From assembly GCA_031763025.1 (NCBI GenBank), contig JASSKH010000006.1, positions 3,824,958 to 3,888,957 on the forward strand: a DNA stretch of 64,000 nt, read 5' to 3'. Position 1 is the stretch's first letter. Each line of letters begins with the position of its first letter. The position numbers and the translations under genes are program-made. The notes below the pieces were generated by a model, which was not told the origin of the DNA, ran no database searches, and worked only from the letters and a program-made list of their open reading frames with translations. Shown in pieces: positions 1 to 10,509 of the stretch. This DNA is from Macrocystis pyrifera. Its lineage: Eukaryota; Sar; Phaeophyceae; Laminariales; Laminariaceae.

Positions 1-720
1 GGGATATCTACGTACGTACGACATGTGAGCGAGCGTACGTAGCGGAAAACCGCCCACGACGCGAAGTATATGTGGCGTCCGAGCTGTTTTCTCCTGAAGC
101 ATGGCGGCGGGGGCGGGACTCTTGGCATTATCAAGTCGCCAGTTTGCAATTAACTACTGTAAATAAACTACAGGGAGGGGTCATGAAAAAAACAATATTC
201 AATTATGGACCTCTGTCCGCTTCGCATAATTTGATGTACTTTTCCTTCCTGAGCGAGCGTAGTGGGCGGCGTAGGCCGCCCGCGGAGCGAAGCGCCTTGT
301 ACACATACATATATATATATACACAATGTCATGTACACGAGCATCGCATTATTTCTGAATTCTGTATTAAAATAATTGTCCTGTGCTGACCCGGGCAGCA
401 TCCAGGGGGTGGGGGCCGCTGGCCTACATCTTTGACAAGGAATTTTACATATATACAAGGCGCTTCGCTCCGCGGGCGGCCTACGCCGCCCGCTACGCTC
501 GCTCAGGAAGGAAACATCAAATTATGCGAAGCGGACGGAGGTCCATGATTGAATATTGTTTTTTTTATGGCCCCTGTAGTTAGCTGCAAACTGGCGACTT
601 GATAATGCCAAGAGTCCCGCCGCCGTGCTTCAGGAGAAAACAGCTCGGACGCCACATATGCTTCGCGTCGCGGGCGGTTTTCCGCTACGCTCGCTCACAC
701 GTCGTACATACGTACATACC
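1..720. mobile_element. Foldback element (large inverted repeat)
   Basis: Arms at about 7-325 and 440-718 are inverted copies. Left-arm landmarks in order are gagcgagcgtacgtagcgg, the ggcgtccgagctgttttctc segment, and the cgcttcgcataatttgatgt segment, and each reappears reversed in the right arm. The arms are diverged by scattered substitutions. The roughly 110-bp centre (aataattgtcctgtgctgac, cccgggcagcatccaggggg) recurs inverted at 8567-8632. No transposase is encoded. The left end may continue beyond the window. Confidence 0.8.
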
Positions 721-1650
721 CCAGGCAGGGTACTTATTTTCTTCTTTCGATACACTCTGTGTCTGTGTACTCGTCGTATGTACGAAAGATAAAGCACAGA
801 ACGGCACAGCAACACAGCAAAAACAATGAAAATGAAACCGAAAAAAAATTCTGAAAGAAAAAAAAATTCGTGTAATAATTTACTACTTAATTAAGTGGAA
901 CACCTTACACCAGTCAAAAAAAGAAAAAAAATGAAAAAAAGAAAAAATCAAACAGCGGAGCTTCTCTCTCAGCCTCGTACGCCGCCCGCCCCTCTCGCGA
1001 CCATCTCGCCACCGATTCAGTCCGGGTAAAGCTTCCCTCCCTCTCTTCCACAGTGAGCCCCGTCGCCCGCCTCGCGTGAAGCCCGGTGCTCACCGTGGAC
1101 CTCGACGCAAGCTCGACAATGTTGGTGCTCATTCGGGGTACCTCCCCTTGGTGACTCTCAGCCCGGTCGCAAAAATAAGCACCGCTTGAATATTATCTTA
1201 CAATCCCGGACGAACCTTAAATACTCGTACGTACTCTATCCAAAATCACAAATGGAGGCCAGACAGAGCCTATTGATGCATCCCTCGTGTCTCGAGGCAC
1301 ACGCGACGCCTAGGCGCGAAAGCGGCGACCGCGCTCCTTGCAACTCTCCCTCTACTCGCCAGCATCCGCTGACACCCGCGACGGTGCCGGGTTCGCCCGC
1401 GCAACCGTGCTCGGAGTACACGCACGCACACGAATCGAAAGAAGAAAACATGAAAGAAGGACTGAAAGTACGACGAGAAATGGAGAAAACAAAGACTCGC
1501 TGGAACGGTCCGGCAAGTCATAAACGGAGGCGATTCCCAAGTGGGAGCTCTGAGAGGCCAGGGATGTACCAACCGAGCACGCTCAGAGGTTGAGATATCT
1601 ATAAGTAATTCTATATATATATTTTTTTTATAATTTTTGAAAAAAAAAAA
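721..1650. other. Intergenic, no supported gene
   Basis: The stretch is A-rich around 830-960 (poly(A)-like runs and gaaaaaaa motifs). A GC-rich part at 960-1590 has short ORFs on both strands without recognisable features. Nothing here is supported as a gene. Confidence 0.5.
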
Positions 1651-1654
1651 AAAA

Positions 1655-1920
1655 AACATCAGCTGTGAGTTCGACTGATTATTAAATAGTTGATACTCAA
1701 CTTTGCAAGCTGCGTAATACGCCTCGTCTATATTCCATTTTTACCGAATTTTACAAGTATTATTGTGATAAATCAATACGCGCGTTCGGTTTATCACAAT
1801 AATAAAATACTTGTAAAATTTCGGTAAAAATGGAATATAGACGAGACGTATTATTACGCAGCTTGCAAATAATGTTGAGTATCAACTATTTCCTCAGTCG
1901 AACGCAAAGCTGACGTAGGA
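1655..1920. mobile_element. MITE with long terminal inverted repeats (family B)
   Basis: The element is almost a perfect palindrome of about 265 bp. Its left arm holds cagctgtgagttcgactgat, gatactcaactttgcaagct and the tatattccatttttaccgaa segment. The right arm holds the same segments inverted. A spacer of about 17 bp (tcaatacgcgcgttcgg) lies between tttatcacaat-type arms. Partial copies are at 2060-2165, 8405-8562 and 37427-37475. It has no coding capacity. Confidence 0.85.
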
Positions 1921-2059
1921 TTTCACAATTTGAAAAAAAAAAATATAACGTCGTTCGTACACATTGGCTCAGGTAATCGGTCGGTCTAAAAATGAAATGG
2001 CACAAAAACGTACTGGATACGGATGATAAGCCGTGGGTTGGCCTATGCCGCTGCCCGTG

Positions 2060-2165
2060 CTATTTGATTTTTTTATAAATTTTGAAATACGTCAGCTGTG
2101 AGTTCGACTGATTAAATACCTGTACCTGGTAGTTGATTTTATAAATTTTGAAATACGATTTACAG
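2060..2165 (+). mobile_element. Partial family B MITE
   Basis: The terminal sequence ataaattttgaaatacgtca and gctgtgagttcgactgatta is present, then the copy is interrupted after a few bases. The motif ataaattttgaaatacg is repeated 75 bp further on. Confidence 0.6.
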
Positions 2166-2234
2166 TGAGTGTTGCACAATTCAGGTTAGACCGCATTTAT
2201 TATCCGGCATTTTTTTTCAGCTCCTGTACAAAAC

Positions 2235-2378
2235 ATGCCGCCAAAAAAACTACAAACCAATCAATGGAGATACGGGTCCTCGCGAGAAATATCAGGCGAG
2301 AGGTCGAATAGCTCCACCGAGAGGGAAAGAACTGGACGCGCTCTGGAACTATTGTCAGAAGGGGACTTACTTGTGGAG
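2235..2378 (+). CDS. Candidate short first exon
   Basis: An ATG follows a pyrimidine tract and acceptor (gcattttttttcag, ending at 2220) by 14 bases. It opens MPPKKLQTNQWRYGSSREIS and continues as charged sequence to ELLSEGDLLVE, ending at a good donor GAG|GTGAGC. The product is 48 residues and ends in phase 0. No continuing exon could be identified before the foldback region, so this may be a gene fragment or chance. Confidence 0.25.
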
Positions 2379-3530
2379 GTGAGCACGTTGTTAGGTTAGT
2401 TTCAATCGAGTGTTTTAATTAATCAGCGCTCAAGTTAGAGCCTTCTCATGTATTACCCGACCCCGTACAAGCACTGATGATGCTCTGTGGCGCATGTTTT
2501 GGCCTAGGACACGTGCTCGCGGTTTGAGAGATGCGATGCTACGCATCGACGACGCCTACCCACCTGTCTGCTGCACAGCGTTGGTATGGTCCAGGCAAAC
2601 GAGCCGAGCAGATGGGTCGTGTTGTAGAACACGAACACATACGGCAGACAGCACACACTCACAGACTCGTACGAACGTCGAGTTTTTTGTACCGTTACTG
2701 GTTTTTTGCCTCTCGTGCTTTTTGTGCTATTCAAAGTATAGTCCACAAGAAGATACGTACAAGTGCAAGCCACGTACATGGATCCTCGTACCAGGTCAGG
2801 TACACCGTGACGGAGATACTACCATATGCTCTCAAGTGAGGCGGGTCTTCCTTACGTGCAGATACGACGCTTGCGCCAACGAATGTACAGCTCTATATCA
2901 TCACGGAAGACTGAGCAGCAAACTCGTACGTAAATTATGTGCGAAACTCGTGCAAGTACTACGTTTCTTGTTCTCTCCGCATTTTTTTGTCTCCTATAAA
3001 CACTGCTCCGCAGTACGAGTATTTTGCATGTACGTAATAAGATTAGCGTGTGCGAGCACGTCATGCTTACACAGGACGCCCGAGATGCTCTGCGCGCCGA
3101 TGGCGTTAGCCAACGTGGTCGTAGGTATTCCCCGGTCAAGCGAGCCGGGCATACCTAGGCAGATGGGACATATCCACAAACGTTTTTTTTTCACGGAATA
3201 GACAGCAGTACACTCGTACGTAACTCGAACCCCCACCCCGCCGTACACAGCAGCACGTTTCTTTGCTCCCTCGGAAATGTTGATGTATCACCTGCAATAT
3301 TCCCAAGCAAGTAGTTTCCCACGTTCAGTAAGAAAACGGCCACGTGCAAGCACGTACGTTACCTTGCTTGGGTACGCTCGAGATGCTCTGTGCGCCGATG
3401 GCGTCTCGGTCTACCAACCAACCTGGTCGTAGGTATGACCCGGTGACGTGGAGCGAACCGGGGCTTCCCTACGTTCATATGAACAACTCTGAACGGAATA
3501 CAGCTGTTCGTTAATAAAGGATAGACCACT
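2379..3530. repeat. Diverged repeat block related to the 3.8-5.6 kb foldback
   Basis: Three degenerate copies of one module occur here, around 2835-2890, 3080-3150 and 3375-3480. The module is marked by gatgctctgtgcgccgatgg, ctggtcgtaggtat and ggggcttcc-acgtgcag. It matches 4250-4320 and, inverted, 5130-5240. ORFs in this block are repeat by-products. Confidence 0.5.
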
Positions 3531-3860
3531 GAGCTACTCAGTCAGCGCTAGACCACTGAGCTACTCAGTCAGCGCTGACTGAGTAGCTCAGTGGTCTACC
3601 CTTTACAATCGAACAAAAGAAGTACCTTCGGGCTCGATACGGCCTCCCGCCGATAGCATCTTCCGGGATTGATCAAGCCCCTAATCAGCGCCTGGTTTTT
3701 CCCTTCCTAATGTCCCCCTCCCTAGTCGTGCGTTCTTTTAATAAAGTGGTTCACTCCACTTGATTTCCCTTTTTCTACCCACGGCAGAAAAAGCGGAACT
3801 ACGACGTCTGGCGGGACTCGAACCCCGGACTTCTTTTGTTCGTTTATAAAGGACAGCTGA
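3531..3860. repeat. tRNA-derived (SINE-like) repeat with palindromic leader
   Basis: The motif gagtagctcagtggtcta resembles a pol III A box. It sits in the palindrome at 3535-3600, where the segment gaccactgagctactcagtc occurs in both orientations. On the reverse strand tccggggttcgagtcccgcc is an excellent B box/T-arm. Between them are the Ser-CGA-like segments aaaagaagt. The 3625-3835 core recurs at 4600-4805. A tRNA-derived SINE or a tRNA-capturing foldback are both possible. Confidence 0.55.
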
Positions 3861-5586
3861 AACTCCGTGACGGGGCTGTTGCGAACAAGTCGCCCCTAGT
3901 ACAGCAGGATATGGTTACATGCTAAACAGCAGTACGCAGCAGGCTTAATATACCCGACTGTACGAGTCTGCTGCTGTCTTCCGCATACTAGGCTCGCTTG
4001 ACTGGAGCTCACGCACGAACAGCTCCATAGGCGACATCCACGCCCAGAGCTCGAGCGTACGAAATCGAAGATACGTGCTTGTGGTGCTAATCTGATGGGA
4101 ACTTGGAAACGGTACCACTAATAGAAAAATATGGTGTCTGAAACAAATGTACTACAGCAGTAGTGCGACCTTCAAGTTTCCGTTCGATTGTGCTGCTCTC
4201 TTCAGTACACAAAAAATCGTTCGTGCACATGTCGCATCTGCACTTAGGGGAGCCCCGGTTCGCGTGGCTGTGGGGCTTACCTACGACCAGGATTACGGAC
4301 GCCATCGGCGAAAAAAGATACTCGAGCGAAATAAACTTGATATACGTGCTTGCACGTAGCCGTCATTTTACGCAAACTACTTGAATACACAGTAGTGCAC
4401 CTGATGGGAAAACAATGTGGAGGTACCAAACATACGCACTACAGTGCTACCTGGTACCTGGTACAGCAGTACGGGGTTCGTATTACTCGTCACTGCTATT
4501 GTTCGATTGTAAAGGATACACCACTGTGCTACTCAGTGTGCTACTTAGTCAGCGCTGACTGAGTAGCTCAGTGGTCTATCCTTTACAATCGAACAAAAGA
4601 AGTACCTTTGGGCTCGATGCGGCCTCCCGCCGATAGCATCTTCCGGGGTTGATCAAGTCCGTATCCAGCGCCTGGTTTTTTTCCTTCCTATTGTCCCCCT
4701 CCCTAGTCGTGCGTTCTTTTAATAAAGTGGTTCACTCCACTTGATTTCCCTTTTTCTACCCACGGCAGAAAAAGCGGAAATACCACGTCTGGCGGGACTC
4801 GAACCCCGGAAGATGCTATCGGCGGGAGGCCGTATCGAGCCCAAAGGTACTTCTTTTGTTCGATTGTAAAGGATAGACCACTGAGCTACTCAGTCAGCGC
4901 TGACTGAGTAGCACAGTGGTATATCCTTTACAATCGAACAATAGCAGTGACGAGTAATACGAACCCCGTACTGCTGCTGTACCAGGTAGCACTGTAGTGC
5001 GTATGTTTGGTACCTCCACATTGTTTTCCCATCAGGTGCACTACTGTGTATCCAAGTAGTTTGCGTAAAATGACGGCTACGTGCAAGCACGTATATCAAG
5101 TTTATTTCGCTCGAGTATCTTTTTTTTTTCGCCGATGGCGTCTGTAATCCTGGTCGTAGGTATGCCCCACGGCCACGCGAACCGGGGCTTCCCGACGTGC
5201 AGATGCGACGTGTGCAAGAACGATTTTTTGTGTACTGAAGAGAGCAGCACAATCGAACGGAAACTTGAAGGTCGCACTACTGCTGTAGTACATTTGTTTC
5301 ATCCACCATATTTTTCTATTAGTGGTACCGTTTCCAAGTTCCCATCAGATTAGCACCACAAGCACGTATCTTCGATTTCGTACGCTCGAGCTCTGGGCGT
5401 GGATGTCGCCTATGGAGCTGTTCGTGCGTGAGCTCCAGTCAAGCGAGCCTAGTATGCGGAAGACAGCAGCAGACTCGTACAGTCGGGTATATTAAGCCTG
5501 CTGCGTACTGCTGTTTAGCATGTAACCATATCCTGCTGTACTAGGGGCGACTTGTTCGCAACAGCCCCGTCACGGAGTTTCAGCTG
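3853..5586. mobile_element. 1.7-kb foldback element with tRNA-like centre
   Basis: Arms at about 3853-4660 and 4805-5586 are inverted copies with high identity. The left arm runs cggggctgttgcgaacaagt to the ctcagtggtctatcctttac segment, and the right arm runs the reverse. The centre (4661-4804) carries the tggcgggactcgaaccccgg motif, which is a T-arm on the minus strand. No transposase gene is present. RNA from either strand would fold into one long hairpin. Confidence 0.85.
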
Positions 5587-6278
5587 TCGCTCCGCATGCT
5601 GGCGCCGTCGACCGTCCGAATGAGCTCCAGTTCTTGAAATCGGCATCCGCAATTAACAAAAGGAGGCGCGTTAGTAGAAATACTTTGGGTTAGTTTGTAT
5701 TGTTGGCGTAATGTTTTTAGCCACAGCAGCAATGAAATTACGATTACATACGTACACATGTTGCCGCCATGCAAGAAATAATATTATCCGCCCTATCGTG
5801 TATGCCCGCCCCCCCGTCACGACGACCGGGCGCACCGCGCAGATATTCATCGGGCTGCTGTTTTGGACTACTGTATATTGACGTGGAAGCTGACGCCAGC
5901 CCACAAGGTAATGCTCAAGCAATAGGAACTCCGCGCAGTTGTTTTAGACCAAGACGTTAGGTCTCGAGGTAGGATAACGTAATTGAGGTACAGTGAGGCG
6001 ATGTACCACTCGACATTCTGAGGCGCGTTTTGTATGACAACAGGCAAGTCTGGAAACTTGTCGTAGCGCCCGCCGTAACGTGTTGTCTTTCGTATGTTTC
6101 GACGTCGGGCGTTACAGCAGTTTTGGCGTTCGACATTATTCGGCATCGTGTTTTTGTTCGTTTGTGGCGTCCATGTGTTCGTAACGGCAGCAACTAATTC
6201 GCATTCTTCTGTACCTCTGCTCCCAGATCCAGGCCCAGGGTCGACTGTGGCCGACAAAAGTCGGAGCGGCATTCTCAA
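5587..6278. other. Region upstream of the Cys-rich ORF
   Basis: No repeat longer than the foldback tail is seen. Short ORFs occur on both strands. The minus-strand reading of 5868-6509 overlaps the Cys-rich ORF and shows no family features. The region may contain its promoter, but no motif can be named. Confidence 0.35.
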
Positions 6279-7406
6279 ATGAGCTCGGAGATGGAGCCCG
6301 TTCATAATACGCGTCGTCGTTGGTCGCAACCAAGTGACGGACGGTCGGCTTCGGTGCCGGAGCCGCCGCCGAAGAAGGCAAATACGAGAGGGAGGAAAGC
6401 TGCGTGTGGTCGACCAGTGTGCGGTGATGACGGCCCGTCGTCTACGCGCGTGTGCTCCGCGTGCAAGCAGGTTCCCACCATGACGGCTCGTGGTCCTCGC
6501 TGGAACCACTTGAAGTCAGACGAACACGCGGGCGACCTGGCGGCAGCTTGGGACGAGTGGCGTTCGTCTTCCCAGTCGGAAGGGGTATACACGGAGGTGA
6601 CAGAAGGTTTTTCGCCCACTTCGAAAGACTGCTGCCTTTGCAGCAGGGGCACTTGCTTCCTCAAACAAACGCTAAAGTTCATGGGCGAGGCGACAAAGCG
6701 GACATGCGCGGTGTGTGCAACGACCAAAAGTAGGGTATGGAAGTTTCCGGGTGCTACGTTGGCACTATTCAACCTATACTTCAGGTCGGAACACGCCACG
6801 TGCAGCCGCCTGCACGACACAGGTGGGACGTTGACGGAAGACAGTCCGCTATGCACTTCCTGTTTCTTCGATGGCTACCGGAATGCGGGAACCTTTTTCA
6901 TCAGCGACAAGTCAACGGTCGTTGGATACTTGAATCACATGGTGCTAGACAGCAACCCACCGAAGGAGAACACACACGCGTTTGCAGAGCAGGATTTTAT
7001 ACGGTTTTGTTTGACGAAGCTGAAGGACGACGACCTTGTTTACATGGCGGACGCAGTCGACGCCATGCGAAGCGCGAGGCGGAGTGCGGGGTTGCCCGAG
7101 ATACTGGATGTTTCAATGAGGTCAAAGGTTCTTGACGTGTTCCGAGCACTAGACAGCGGTGTTAAGGATGCGCATCACCACGAATTTGACGGCGACGCAG
7201 TAGGAGACGGTGACAAGCGCTTAACGGCTCATTACCTCATGCCCACAGTGGTAGCACCACTGTACCTCGCAAAACTACACCGCGGCCTTTGTAGGCTCGG
7301 CAAGGAAGCACCAAACCGAGATTCGACGGAAGGTGGTGCTGATGGAGGTACCCAGCAGGCATCGGCAGGAACGGGAGCGGAGGGGAAAGTCGCTATTATC
7401 TCGTAG
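6279..7406 (+). CDS. Cys-rich protein of unknown function (375 aa)
   Basis: This is the longest intron-free ORF with balanced composition. The product has several Cys pairs: CSACK (residues about 60-64), CCLCSRGTC (about 115), CAVCATTK (about 140) and CTSCFFDGY (about 190). They are spaced like zinc-binding knuckles, and a basic KKANTRGRKAACGR segment near the N-terminus could bind nucleic acid. The C-terminal half (QDFIRFCLTKLKDDDLVYMA and onward) is helical and has no recognised motif. There is no signal peptide or membrane segment. It lies between foldback elements on the left and a truncated MITE on the right, so it may be an ORF carried by a mobile element. I do not recognise the family. 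Confidence 0.5.
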   Translation: MSSEMEPVHNTRRRWSQPSDGRSASVPEPPPKKANTRGRKAACGRPVCGDDGPSSTRVCSACKQVPTMTARGPRWNHLKSDEHAGDLAAAWDEWRSSSQSEGVYTEVTEGFSPTSKDCCLCSRGTCFLKQTLKFMGEATKRTCAVCATTKSRVWKFPGATLALFNLYFRSEHATCSRLHDTGGTLTEDSPLCTSCFFDGYRNAGTFFISDKSTVVGYLNHMVLDSNPPKENTHAFAEQDFIRFCLTKLKDDDLVYMADAVDAMRSARRSAGLPEILDVSMRSKVLDVFRALDSGVKDAHHHEFDGDAVGDGDKRLTAHYLMPTVVAPLYLAKLHRGLCRLGKEAPNRDSTEGGADGGTQQASAGTGAEGKVAIIS

Positions 7407-8400
7407 GGCAAAATCGTTGGTTCTAGTCTGGCCGTCTGACCGTGCTGTTTCAGAATACTCTCTTGCGCGAGAGAGTATACACGTTTCTTTTTTCAGTACA
7501 CTGCCTACCGTACGCTGCAGTATACCTGGTGTACGCGTACCATTAATACCTCGTACGTACTTGTAGTTATCGATATGAAGGAATTTATAATTCCAAAATG
7601 TTTACAAGGTGTCCGAAGAAACCAAGTCAGGCAAAAAAAAGCCGGTGCGAATGGCGTGGTCACAGCAGTACAATGAAACAGTATAGGCCCACAGACAACA
7701 AGAAATACCTTGTATTATGAACAAGTCTTGAAACGTTATCATCACTCCTTGAGCAACGTATTTTCACGTTAACGACGAGACATACATACATGCTGTGCCC
7801 AAAATCAGGTATAGTACCTGATGACCCATTTGGGTCAAAATCAAGTAATACTAAAACCAAGTAAAGAACGCGCGCCACGAGCGGTGTTGACCATGAAAAT
7901 CCGAAAGTATGTGCGCCTGCCTGTATATCAAAAGCGTGTGGCCTCCAAATCTGATTTGTTTTGTTTTCTTTAGGGTACAGGTACCACGGGCTCCGCTTGA
8001 ACCTGCAGAGGGTCGCCAGGCTGCGTTTTTTTCTTTACTACTACTGTAGGAGCGCCTAGAGTATTTATTTTGGCGCCCCCCCCCCCCCGTTGTCAGCTTT
8101 CAAGAACTTCTCGACCATTCATTCTCGCGGAACCGCCTGCTCGGCATGAAATTATCTTGCCGCACCAAACCTTGAGACCACCTCGACGCGGGGTGTGACA
8201 GACGAACTGCTGCCGTGTTTGTCCACGGTGCTCTGATATGACTGACTGCTGTGACCATATATAGAAAACAACTGAGTACATTCTCGTATCACAGTAACAA
8301 CTGAAGCACATCGTGCACCCCACAGAAAAGAAATGACACCAGCGCACGTACGTATGAATAAATACGTACGTACGTTCGCACCTAGGTATGAGTATAGTTT
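7407..8400. other. Unassigned region after the Cys-rich ORF
   Basis: It holds a hairpin, tactctcttgcgcgagagag at about 7459, and a C13 run at 8078. A long mixed stretch carries no convincing coding sequence on either strand. Confidence 0.4.
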
Positions 8401-8404
8401 TTAT

Positions 8405-8650
8405 TTTTATTTTTTGTATAAATTTTGAAATACGTCAGCTGTGAGTTCGACTGATTAAATAGTTGATACTCAACTTTGGAAGCTGCGTAGTACGTCTCGT
8501 CTATATTCCATTTTTACCGAATTTTACAAGTATTGTGATAAACCGAACGCGCGTATTCTATACGTAATTCCTTGTCAAAGATATAGACCAGCTGCTCCCC
8601 TGGATGCTGCCCGGGTCAACAGGACAATTTTAAACAATCATTTTGCGCAC
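8405..8650. mobile_element. Truncated family B MITE joined to a foldback core fragment
   Basis: Positions 8410-8562 match the left arm and spacer of the 1655-1920 MITE, with no second arm. They are followed at 8567-8632 by the inverted core of the 1-720 foldback (ccttgtcaaagata, ctggatgctgcccgggtcaa). One element was probably inserted into or recombined with the other. Confidence 0.65.
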
Positions 8651-9039
8651 TGATACTATATAACCCGAACAAGGGATAATGATATGATGTTGCAACATGT
8701 AAACCTTTTCATTTCACAAATAATTTATAGATTGAGTATTATTGATTTTTTTTATAACACAAGAATTCCAAGCGAGACCGCAACGACATGCCATTGCGTT
8801 GTCTACTCTGCTTACTGTAAAATAACAATCAATGTGCCATATTATCTCTGTGGCGTAGTTTTGTAACTACATAACTCTTGTAACTCTCTTCTATTATTTA
8901 TAACAGGACTGAAGAATGGGCACGAACACTGGTTGTGCTGGATATCGACGGGTCGGAAGAGATAAACTGTGTTATGTAGGGAACTCACAGACGTATACCG
9001 GCGGTAATTACCCTCTGTATTATCCTACAGACGCGCCAC

Positions 9040-9385
9040 AGAACGTTCTATGACCGCAGCGCCACAATACCCTATATGTCTGTGAATTCTGTGACCGTCG
9101 CGCCACAATACCCTACACTTCGGCGAGTTCTGTAGCAGTTCCGGTACCCTACAGAGATTACCCTCAAAGTTCTGTCACAGATCCGGTACCCTACAGAGAT
9201 TACCCTGAGAGCTCTGTATATACAATACCCTACACTTCTGTGAATTCCGTGACCGTCGCGCCACAATGCCCTACACTTCTGTGAGTTCTGTAACAGATCC
9301 GGTACCCTACAGAGAATACCCTCCGGTTCTGTAACAAATCCAATACCCTACAGAAATCATCCTTACCCTACAGTTCTGTATACCC
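9040..9385. repeat. Minisatellite block 1 (TACCCTACA family)
   Basis: It consists of imperfect higher-order repeats of three sub-units: ccgtcgcgccacaataccct, acttctgtgagttctgta and gatccggtaccctacagaga. The TACCCTACA core occurs about every 30-45 bp and the composite unit repeats at roughly 110-160 bp. Confidence 0.8.
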
Positions 9386-9825
9386 GCGGCAACAATATCC
9401 GCGGTACGGGTAAACATTTGTGCACTTCTAATTACCCTCTACCTTCCACAATTGTGATTACCCCGCGGGTAGGCGTCGTTTAGTTTTTTTGTTTCCTCTG
9501 GGACGGGGGGGGGGGGGGGGGCAGGGTAGGATCGTTGACGGACAAGCAAAAGCTGGAAAACTTGGCATTTTTGGGAGAACTATAATTATAATTAATTTTA
9601 AATATAGTTTAATTTGCCGACAGTCTTGCGCGTTTTCACCTGGGAAGTACTGAGAAGTTGAGGTTTGAGATACGGTGGATAGCAGGGTCCGCACGCGCTG
9701 TGCACGAGACAACCTACCTTAGTCTCTCATACAACCGAGTCAAATCCAAGGCACAAAGGTGGTAAGTACAGAGACCGCGCGGGTATACCGGGGGTAGTTG
9801 CGATCTGTCGTTAATACCCCACAGA
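9386..9825. other. Spacer between minisatellite blocks
   Basis: It contains a G18 run at about 9505 and AT-rich sequence near 9580. No gene is supported. Confidence 0.4.
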
Positions 9826-10225
9826 CGACTTCTGTGCGTTCTGTGACCGTTGCGCCACAATACCCTGCACTTCTGTGAGTTTTGTAACAATTCCGGTACC
9901 CTACAGAGATTACCCCGAGAGCTCTGTATACAATATCCTACACTTCTGTGCGTTCTGTGACCGTTGCGCCACAGCATCCTATACCTCTGTGAGTTCCGTG
10001 ACGGTCGTGCCACAATACCCTACACTTCTGCAAGTTCTGTAGCAGTTCCGGTACCCTACAGAGATTACCCTGAGCGTTCTGTCACAGATCCGGTACCCTA
10101 CAGAGACTACCTTGAGAGGTCTGTATACAATACCCTACACTTCTGTGAGTTCTGTAACAGATTTGGTACCCTACAGAGATTACGGTTCTGTATAATATCC
10201 AATACCCAGAGATTACCCTTACCCT
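9826..10225. repeat. Minisatellite block 2 (same family)
   Basis: The sub-units are the same and in the same orientation as at 9040-9385. The gttgcgccaca sub-unit is at 9848, 9962 and, changed, 10003. It ends with degenerate ataccc/taccct units at 10190-10230. Confidence 0.8.
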
Positions 10226-10417
10226 ACAGAACCTACCCGTGGAATATTCATATTAACGCGTTAATGTGAAGAGCACACACACGCAGACGCATACATACGG
10301 AGAGAAAAAACAATGTACTCATGGCCTCTCTGATTGGTTCAAAATTTGCAAAATCAGTTGAAAGCTAAACAGAGCAGTCTAAGCATACCCCTGGGCTGGA
10401 AATCGATCGATCTTTTA

Positions 10418-10505
10418 CCCCTATAGCTCAGTAGGTCACACCTTCCTTCACATTTATTTGTCGTCGACGGCGGGACACAGGTAGGTTCGAATCTCGCTTC
10501 GAACG
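10418..10505 (+). repeat. tRNA-like repeat
   Basis: The segment ctatagctcagtaggtcaca looks like an A box and ggttcgaatctcgc like a B box, about 55 bp apart. The flanks do not form a clear acceptor stem, so this is called a tRNA-derived repeat, not a tRNA gene. A half-copy (ccctataactcagtaggca) lies at about 10718. Confidence 0.4.
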
Positions 10506-10509
10506 TTTC

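Noticed and set aside
2494-3201. 235-codon ORF
   Set aside because: It lies across degenerate modules shared with the neighbouring foldback, and its translation has no consistent composition or motif.
10418-10505. Functional tRNA gene
   Set aside because: A and B boxes are present, but no acceptor stem pairs and the spacing is too long for a tRNA without an intron that can be placed.
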